A DNA stretch of 10,292 bases, taken from assembly GCA_021780095.1 (NCBI GenBank), contig JAJXZK010000395.1, positions 1-10,292 on the forward strand. The letters run 5' to 3'. The notes beneath the pieces are model-generated. The model was given only the letters and a program-made list of their open reading frames with translations, made no database searches and was not told the DNA's origin. Each line of letters starts with the position of its first letter. The first letter of the stretch is position 1. Source of the DNA: Acidobacteriota bacterium. GTDB lineage: Bacteria; Acidobacteriota; Terriglobia; Terriglobales; Acidobacteriaceae. Below are positions 6,479 through 10,292 of this stretch, piece by piece. Position numbers and translations under genes: made by a program.

Positions 6479-6898
6479 ATGGACGATCCACATAATTTGC
6501 GGCGATTTATTGAGGCGCAACAGCCCATGTACGCGCAGGTGTGCGCGGAGTTGCGGCAGGGAAGGAAAACCAGCCACTGGATGTGGTTCATTTTTCCCCA
6601 AATTCGTGGCCTGGGTTCCAGTGAAACCGCGCAGTATTTCGCGATTGCGAGCGCCCAGGAAGCGGCTGACTATGCGGCGCATCCGGTGCTGGGACTGAGG
6701 CTGCGAGAATGCACCGGCCTTGTTTTGCAGGCCGAAAACAAATCGGTCGAACAGATCTTTGGCTATCCGGACAATCTGAAATTTCATTCTTCGATGACGC
6801 TGTTCGCCCGAACGGCTGAAGAGAACCAGGTGTTCCTCGATGCCTTGAAGAAGTATTTTTCCGGAAAGCTCGATCCACAAACATTGGCGCGGCTGTAG
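6479..6898 (+). CDS. DUF1810-family protein
   Basis: This 139-residue protein matches DUF1810 (PF08837) along its whole length. It starts 'NLRRFIEAQQPMYAQVCAEL', then the hallmark 'GRKTSHWMWFIFPQIRGLGS' near residues 28-47, 'AHPVLGLRLRECTGLVL' in the middle, and 'FGYPDNLKFHSSMTLFA' near 94-110. It has no signal peptide or membrane helix, so it is cytoplasmic. The family has no established biochemical function that I can state with confidence; some members carry a misleading 'calpastatin' label in databases. The start has a weak Shine-Dalgarno (GAGATGGA). The gene is divergent from purD, with 94 bp between the two starts, and its stop codon lies 4 bp from the end of the MscS remnant on the other strand. 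Confidence 0.9.
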   Translation: MDDPHNLRRFIEAQQPMYAQVCAELRQGRKTSHWMWFIFPQIRGLGSSETAQYFAIASAQEAADYAAHPVLGLRLRECTGLVLQAENKSVEQIFGYPDNLKFHSSMTLFARTAEENQVFLDALKKYFSGKLDPQTLARL

Positions 6899-6902
6899 CT
6901 GG

Positions 6903-7345
6903 TTACACTGAAAAATGGCGCGTGGCGGCTAACTTACTGCTGCCCGCTGCCACCGGTGGGAGATGTCGTCCGCATGGTGGCTTCTCCGTTCCTTGCCATC
7001 GCAAGGGAGGGAACCCGACGATATCGTAGGTGCTGGAAGCGATACCGATATTTGCTTTTTCAAACCCGTTAAGAATATCGCCACTGATGTGGTCTTTCAG
7101 GCTACGAATGGCGTGGGTACTGCAGAGGAAGCGAATTGTCAGTTCTCCCCCATTATCGGTGATGCGCAGAAGCACGCGCGGCTCCAAGTCGGGCGCTTCA
7201 ATAAAGTAGCGGCGATGCAGCCGTTCCAGCTTCCGATCATTGGTCCACGCGGAGAACTTCCTTCTGAACCGGTAGGTTGCGGATGCGCCCGCGCCAGATG
7301 CGCCAACGATGTTTGCGGTCGATGCATGAAATGGATATACAGGGA
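6903..7345 (-). pseudogene. 5'-truncated remnant of an MscS-family mechanosensitive channel gene
   Basis: The minus-strand frame ending in TAA at 6903-6905 encodes a stretch I recognise as the C-terminal cytoplasmic domain of a small-conductance mechanosensitive channel: 'RYFIEAPDLEPRVLLRITDN', 'GELTIRFLCSTHAIRSLKD', 'HISGDILNGFEKANIGIASS' and 'TYDIVGFPPLRW'. This covers roughly 7215 down to 6985. Upstream, in all three minus-strand frames, I see no transmembrane helices and no beta-domain pore motif; the frame becomes low-complexity ('NIVGASGAGASA') and then meets the start of the divergent oxidoreductase gene. A whole channel would need at least about 200 more residues. The last 25 codons or so also look degraded. 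The fragment cannot form a channel, so it is most likely a relic left by a deletion or rearrangement. The left limit (stop codon) is firm and the right limit approximate. Confidence 0.65.
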
Positions 7346-7359
7346 TGGGGAGACGTGAG

Positions 7360-8403
7360 ATGAGATCCGTTCGCATCGCAATGCTGGGCTCAGGGTTTGT
7401 GGCCGATTTTTATATGCAGGGCCTAGCGGACGTACCGCATCAGGAAGTGGCTGTGAACTATTCCCGCGGTGCGACTCGCGCAGAAGCCTTTGCTCGCAAA
7501 TGGAACATCCCGCAAAGCTCCACGACTATCGAAGCGCTGATTGCGCGCGACGATTTGGATCTCTACATCATTGCGCTGCCGAATCAAGAGCATCTGCAAA
7601 CCGGGCTGAAGCTCGCGAATGCGCGGCGAAATCAGGTTTGCACCAAGCCGCTGGGGCGAAACGCTCAGGAGGCGGGCCAGTTGCGCGACGCGGCTGAGGC
7701 TTCCGGTGCATTGCACGGCTACGCTGAGACGGAAGTGTTTGCTCCGGCAGTCGTGAAAGCGCGGCAAATGATTGAGAGCGGAGCGCTAGGCAAAGTACTG
7801 TGGGTGCGTTCGCGAGAAGCCCATAGCGGACCGCACAGCGCACATTTCTGGAATGTGGAACTGACCGGCGGCGGCGCGATGCACGATCTCGGTTGTCACT
7901 GCATTGAGGCGGCACGCTATTTCTTCGGCAAGCAAGACTCAGTGACTGAGGTGATGGCCTGGGGCGCCACGTTCGTGCATGGCGATAAAACCAAGGGAGA
8001 AGACAATGCGCTGTTGATGTTGAAATTTGCCAGCGGGGGCATTGCGCATTGCGAACTGTCGTGGACCACAAAAGGCGGGCTCGATCTGCGCAATGAAGTG
8101 CATGGCACGGAGGGTTCCATCTTCACCGATGTGACGCGGATGACGCCGATCTCAAGCTTCACGACGAAGTCGGCCGGGTACGTGGTTGAGAAGGCGGAGA
8201 TGGATATTGGCTGGACGCGACCCTTGCCGGACGAAGCCTTTACGTACGGGTATCAGGCGGAGATGAAGCATTTCGTCGAATGTGTGCGCGATGGGCGCCA
8301 GCCACGCGAGACCTACCAGGACGGCTTTATTGTGAATTGCATTCTGGATGCGGGCTATCGCGCGATGCGCGAAAAATCGTGGGTAGCGGTGAGCTATGAG
8401 TGA
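7360..8403 (+). CDS. Gfo/Idh/MocA-family NAD(P)-dependent oxidoreductase
   Basis: This 347-residue protein belongs to the Gfo/Idh/MocA family, whose members oxidise or reduce sugars, inositols and related compounds with NAD(P). The N-terminal Rossmann fold starts at once ('RIAMLGSGFVADFYMQG', residues 5-21, dinucleotide-binding GSGFVA). 'NQVCTKPLGRNAQEA' at 91-105 carries the conserved EKP-type lysine (K96), here with threonine in place of glutamate. 'GGGAMHDLGCHCIEAARYF' at 170-188 gives the catalytic-site DxGxH motif with H180. The C-terminal alpha/beta domain includes 'EVHGTEGSIFTDVTRMTP'. It has no Tat or Sec signal. The ATG at 7360 is preferred over 7345 because GGGGAG lies seven bases upstream and the fold begins directly after it. 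The substrate is unknown. The neighbours (an MscS remnant and a convergent secreted protein) give no pathway clue. Confidence 0.92.
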   Translation: MRSVRIAMLGSGFVADFYMQGLADVPHQEVAVNYSRGATRAEAFARKWNIPQSSTTIEALIARDDLDLYIIALPNQEHLQTGLKLANARRNQVCTKPLGRNAQEAGQLRDAAEASGALHGYAETEVFAPAVVKARQMIESGALGKVLWVRSREAHSGPHSAHFWNVELTGGGAMHDLGCHCIEAARYFFGKQDSVTEVMAWGATFVHGDKTKGEDNALLMLKFASGGIAHCELSWTTKGGLDLRNEVHGTEGSIFTDVTRMTPISSFTTKSAGYVVEKAEMDIGWTRPLPDEAFTYGYQAEMKHFVECVRDGRQPRETYQDGFIVNCILDAGYRAMREKSWVAVSYE

Positions 8404-8418
8404 GAAGCGCGCGCCACT

Positions 8419-8450
8419 GCGGAAAAATTCTGCAAGCGGCCCCTTCCGCT
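8419..8450. repeat. Overlapping short inverted repeats between convergent genes (weak terminator candidate)
   Basis: In the 45-bp gap between the oxidoreductase and the secreted protein, GCGGAA (8419-8424) pairs with TTCCGC (8444-8449), and alternatively AGCGG (8435-8439) pairs with CCGCT (8446-8450). Read on the minus strand, the second hairpin is followed, a few bases later, by a T5 run. The two folds exclude each other and neither is a textbook terminator. Confidence 0.3.
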
Positions 8451-9306
8451 AATTGACCCACATATTCGCTTCGTCGATGTATTCGGTCAACGTCGCGGTG
8501 CCGTCGCTTACAGGCGTCGCATCCAGTTGGAACTGAAATCCGCTGACGGAATGCCAGCCGGGATGAATCGGTCCTGCGGCCTGAGACAAATTCAAATCGT
8601 AGGTGGTTCCGTTCAGCGTCATGGAGTCGTAGTAGAGGCACTCGGTCCCTCCGCAGGCGGTGTCGCCAATCACGCGGTGGTCCGTAAACTGCAGATGATT
8701 CCAAGCGCCGAAGTTTGGCCCGGTGGTCACGTTGGTATCGATCCAGCGACCTGTCGCCTCATTCCATATCTGCCATTTTCCTCTACGCTGGTTCCACTGC
8801 ACTCCCCACATAATGTTCAGTTGTTGTGTGGCGTCGAACAGGAACGCGTCGTACTCCAGCGCGGCCACGTTGGAGGAACTAACCGGGTAGGCCCAGAAGT
8901 CGGTGTGCATTTGCGTGCAGGTATCGCAGCCCGGCGTCTTATACGGCCACAGAATGTCCGTGTAGGAATTCTTCGAATCCACCGTCTCCGTCAGCATCAT
9001 CGAAGCCCCGTCGACTGAAGGATTAGCGTTGTTGATGGTCTGGTTGGCCGAAACTGGAATGCCTTTACCGCCCGGATGACACTCCGGCATGGCGCATGTG
9101 CTCCAGTGGCTCAAGGTGTCGTCTGCATTATTCACTACGATTTTGCTTCCGTGGCCAGGCAAATTCTTTCCAGACCCGGTTGTGAGGGGAAGTGTTCCAT
9201 CCTGCTGAACGGCAGTGCTGGAGGCTGCTCCGCTGTGGAGGGCTCCGGCACGCGGCCCAACTAGAACGACAGCGACGATGGCGAGCACAATAGGAGAAAT
9301 GCGCAT
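8449..9306 (-). CDS. Secreted protein with three cysteine pairs, jelly-roll/lectin-like, function unknown
   Basis: This 285-residue protein starts with a Sec signal peptide (MRISPIVLAIVAVVLVGPRAGA, likely cleavage near 22). The mature part is rich in W, Y, N and T, as in extracellular beta-sandwich proteins. Cysteines occur only in three close pairs: C71/C76 (SHWSTCAMPEC), C127/C130 (CDTC) and C218/C223 (CGGTEC), so disulfides outside the membrane are likely. Other marks are 'NPSVDGASMMLTE', 'LEYDAFLFDATQQLNIMWGV', 'GKWQIWNEATGRWIDTN' and the terminal 'EYIDEANMWVN'. These resemble a concanavalin-like/jelly-roll module that I have seen, often in tandem, in acidobacterial secreted proteins with an N-terminal W-x-x-C motif. 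No catalytic glutamate motif of a glycosidase is evident, so a binding role is a guess. No Shine-Dalgarno is visible; TATCCT lies seven bases before the ATG. It is convergent with the oxidoreductase gene. Confidence 0.8.
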   Translation of the reverse strand: MRISPIVLAIVAVVLVGPRAGALHSGAASSTAVQQDGTLPLTTGSGKNLPGHGSKIVVNNADDTLSHWSTCAMPECHPGGKGIPVSANQTINNANPSVDGASMMLTETVDSKNSYTDILWPYKTPGCDTCTQMHTDFWAYPVSSSNVAALEYDAFLFDATQQLNIMWGVQWNQRRGKWQIWNEATGRWIDTNVTTGPNFGAWNHLQFTDHRVIGDTACGGTECLYYDSMTLNGTTYDLNLSQAAGPIHPGWHSVSGFQFQLDATPVSDGTATLTEYIDEANMWVN

Positions 9307-9415
9307 AGATATGAGGATACAGCCGGGTTGGATGTCGCATCCGCCGTCTCGGATGTACCGCTGCGGTGCTCATTTGGGCAGCATCGTGGCTTGGCGGACA
9401 GCATCAGAGAGGGGC

Positions 9416-9933
9416 TCAGGCCAGATCTTCGGGTCCCACAGAAGGCTCGGGCGCATCCGCCTCCGCCAGCAATGCATGCAAATCAAGGGGGCGCGTCACC
9501 ATAGCCAACTCACCGTTTGTAGTCCGCGGCCATTGTTCCGCGGGCAGGTCCCAATACATCTCAACGCCGTTGCCGTCCGGGTCGCGAAGATACAGCGCGT
9601 GGCTGACGCCGTGGTCGGCAGCGCCGTCGAGAGAGATGCTGGCGCGCAGCACACGGTGCAGGGCATCTGCAAGCTCCGCCCGTGTGGGATAAAGAATCGC
9701 CAGGTGATAGAGACCTGTTGTGCCAGGCGCAGGAGATTCGCCGCGAAGGCTTTCCCACGTGTTCAGGCCGATGTGATGGTGATATCCGCCAGCAGCCAAG
9801 AACGCAGCGCTGGCGCCAATGCGCTGCGTGACCGTGAATCCCAACACGTCGCGGTAGAAGCCGAGCGCCGATCAAGATCCGCCACCTTCAGGTGGACATG
9901 ACCGATGCGGGTTTGCGGATGAATCGGCGGCAT
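9416..9933 (-). pseudogene. VOC/glyoxalase-fold (CatE-like) protein gene broken by a one-base frameshift
   Basis: The gene begins at the ATG complementary to 9931-9933 with 'MPPIHPQTRIGHVHLKVADL', the classic first strand of the vicinal-oxygen-chelate fold including a metal-ligand histidine. After 'DLDR' the frame turns into nonsense, while the -1 frame continues exactly as expected with 'ALGFYRDVLGFTVTQRIGAS'. Restoring one G to GGCGCTC on the minus strand (two C's at 9868-9869 on the plus strand would become three) would give a 172-residue protein. The rest is intact: 'GGYHHHIGLNTWES', a second half starting 'GLYHLAILYPTRAELADALH' and 'SHALYLRDPDGNGVEMYWD', with the C-terminal metal-ligand glutamate. 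This resembles catechol-2,3-dioxygenase-like (CatE-type) VOC proteins; the substrate is unknown. No slippery heptamer is present, so programmed shifting is unlikely. Sequencing error or a recent inactivating deletion are the two explanations. Confidence 0.85.
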
Positions 9934-10015
9934 GATGGTCAGATGATATGGAAGCAAAAAAGGCGCGAAGATTCTCGCCCCGCGCCGCCTCTTTCTTATC
10001 TCTGATCGCACTCAT
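9872..10015 (-). CDS. Candidate small ORF or leader peptide (47 codons) spanning the terminator
   Basis: The ATG complementary to 10013-10015 is preceded by AAGGAGG with four bases between, the best Shine-Dalgarno in the window. The product opens MSAIRDKKEAARGENLRAFF, charged and helical, then becomes low-complexity where it overlaps the VOC gene in another frame (S, H, A, P, G rich). The intrinsic terminator lies across codons 10-20. Either the first 20-25 codons are a leader peptide whose translation affects the hairpin, or the ORF is spurious and only the terminator matters. There is no family match I know. Codons beyond the T-run are probably not a real protein. Confidence 0.35.
   Translation of the reverse strand: MSAIRDKKEAARGENLRAFFASISSDHHAADSSANPHRSCPPEGGGS
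9943..9948 (-). promoter_or_regulatory. Possible -10 box of the VOC gene
   Basis: The minus strand reads TATCAT, five of six matches to TATAAT, nine bases before the VOC ATG. It lies just past the T-run of the upstream terminator. No good -35 is found at 16-18 bp, so this is tentative. Confidence 0.3.
9956..9986 (-). terminator. Intrinsic terminator upstream of the VOC gene
   Basis: On the minus strand a GGCGCG arm (9986-9981) pairs with CGCGCC (9967-9962) around a 13-base loop, followed at once by T6 (9961-9956). An alternative stem with one mismatch inside the same segment also abuts the T-run. It is oriented to stop transcription arriving from the right, 22 bp before the VOC start codon. 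The only upstream DNA on this strand before the divergent gene is about 150 bp, so any transcript it ends must be short. Confidence 0.75.
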
Positions 10016-10108
10016 ACTGCCTCCTTGCTTCCTAAAAAGTCCAATTGTGCCGTGCGGACCGTTTGCTATGCAGCCGGGAGATTTGTCGATGCAAGGATCG
10101 CAATGTGC

Positions 10109-10121
10109 TCGTATGATACGA
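10109..10121. promoter_or_regulatory. 13-bp palindrome containing -10-like hexamers on both strands
   Basis: TCGTATGATACGA is a perfect odd palindrome centred on 10115. It contains TATGAT on the plus strand (10112-10117) and TATCAT on the minus strand (complement of 10113-10118), each five of six matches to the -10 consensus. It sits between the divergent candidate leader (10015) and the plus-strand gene at 10138, so it could drive both or be an operator over a -10 box. No strong -35 was found for either direction. Confidence 0.4.
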
Positions 10122-10137
10122 CGCAAGATTGATTCAC

Positions 10138-10292
10138 ATGAAGGCCAAAATTATTGCCGCACTGCCTTTCGCTGTCACAGTCTATCTTGCAGGCGCACTT
10201 GGCATCGCGTGTTATCCGCCTTGGGTGGCTGGCACGGCTGAAAGTCCTCGTTATTTTCAGGGCTTCGCGCCGTTGTGGGACCGTAAGGTAGG
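10138..10292 (+). CDS. Membrane or secreted protein, N-terminal 51 residues, cut by window edge
   Basis: An open frame starts at ATG 10138 and runs off the right edge. The visible part is MKAKIIAALPFAVTVYLAG, a basic start plus a hydrophobic helix of about 20 residues, then 'ALGIACYPPWVAGTAESPRY' and 'FQGFAPLWDRKV'. The helix could be an uncleaved anchor or a signal peptide. No upstream in-frame ATG exists, since a TGA lies at 10114-10116. A -10-like TATGAT at 10112-10117 lies 20 bp before the ATG; no Shine-Dalgarno is visible. I do not recognise the family from this fragment. Confidence 0.6.
   Translation, partial: MKAKIIAALPFAVTVYLAGALGIACYPPWVAGTAESPRYFQGFAPLWDRKV

Noticed and set aside
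6385..6591. In-frame N-terminal extension of purD by 69 residues
   Set aside because: The extension shows no PurD similarity and overlaps the well-supported DUF1810 gene. The ATG at 6384 begins the conserved N-terminus and has a Shine-Dalgarno.
6963..7358. 131-codon plus-strand open frame opposite the MscS remnant
   Set aside because: It shows no domain pattern and is explained as the antisense shadow of the recognisable MscS-like frame.
7345..7359. Alternative start ATG for the Gfo/Idh/MocA gene at 7345
   Set aside because: It adds only MGRRE and lacks a well-placed Shine-Dalgarno, whereas 7360 has GGGGAG at seven bases and starts the Rossmann fold at once.
8527..9018. 163-codon plus-strand open frame opposite the secreted-protein gene
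   Set aside because: The minus strand has a signal peptide, paired cysteines and full-length coherence. The plus frame has none of these and is a shadow.
9860..9880. Programmed frameshifting in the VOC gene
   Set aside because: The junction has no slippery heptamer, and I saw no stimulatory pseudoknot or internal Shine-Dalgarno. A missing base in a G/C run is simpler.
9763..10011. 82-codon minus-strand open frame covering the VOC N-terminus
   Set aside because: Only the part from 9933 to about 9868 is VOC-like. The upstream codons are an accidental in-frame extension through the terminator, and the downstream codons are the shifted frame.
1..10292. A new defence, mobile or biosynthetic system
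   Set aside because: I found no transposase, integrase, toxin-antitoxin pair, nuclease cluster, direct-repeat array or multi-gene cassette of shared function. The genes are better read as independent units.

Overview
The window looks like chromosomal DNA of a moderately GC-rich acidobacterium (Acidobacteriota, probably Terriglobia). This is inferred from protein style, not from a marker-gene search. The clues are a MerR-like helix-turn-helix fused to TPRs, a PadR regulator overlapping a HAAS-type membrane protein, a secreted jelly-roll-like protein with paired cysteines, and two ordinary housekeeping genes (gatB, purD). There are no tRNA or rRNA genes, CRISPR arrays, insertion sequences or phage genes.

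Left part (1-2640): the start of a uroporphyrinogen-decarboxylase-family methyltransferase runs off the left edge on the minus strand. A MerR-TPR protein reads rightward. It converges on a minus-strand pair, padR and a four-helix HAAS-type membrane protein, whose reading frames overlap by 20 bp. A 124-bp intergenic region separates padR from gatB. It carries a good sigma-70-like promoter for padR so close to the ATG that the mRNA may be leaderless.

Middle part (2641-6898): gatB (Glu/Asp-tRNA amidotransferase subunit B) is on the plus strand. Converging on it from the minus strand are purD and a DinB-family gene, joined by an ATGA overlap and closed by a symmetric terminator, followed by a small two-helix membrane protein. 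A DUF1810 gene diverges from purD. The 165 bp after gatB (4117-4281) hold nothing I can identify.

Right part (6899-10292): a 5'-truncated remnant of an MscS-type channel gene lies between DUF1810 and a Gfo/Idh/MocA oxidoreductase. Next come a secreted protein with three cysteine pairs (minus) and a VOC/glyoxalase-fold gene broken by a single-base frameshift (minus). Upstream of the VOC gene, a 47-codon ORF with the strongest Shine-Dalgarno in the window has an intrinsic terminator inside it, so a short leader or small RNA is possible. The last gene, a membrane or secreted protein, runs off the right edge.

I see no convincing new multi-gene system. The genes are mostly independent accessory and housekeeping units. 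The most unusual signals are the leader/terminator arrangement at 9956-10015, the frameshifted VOC gene, the MscS remnant, and the recurrent placement of -10-like hexamers 6-10 nt before start codons.
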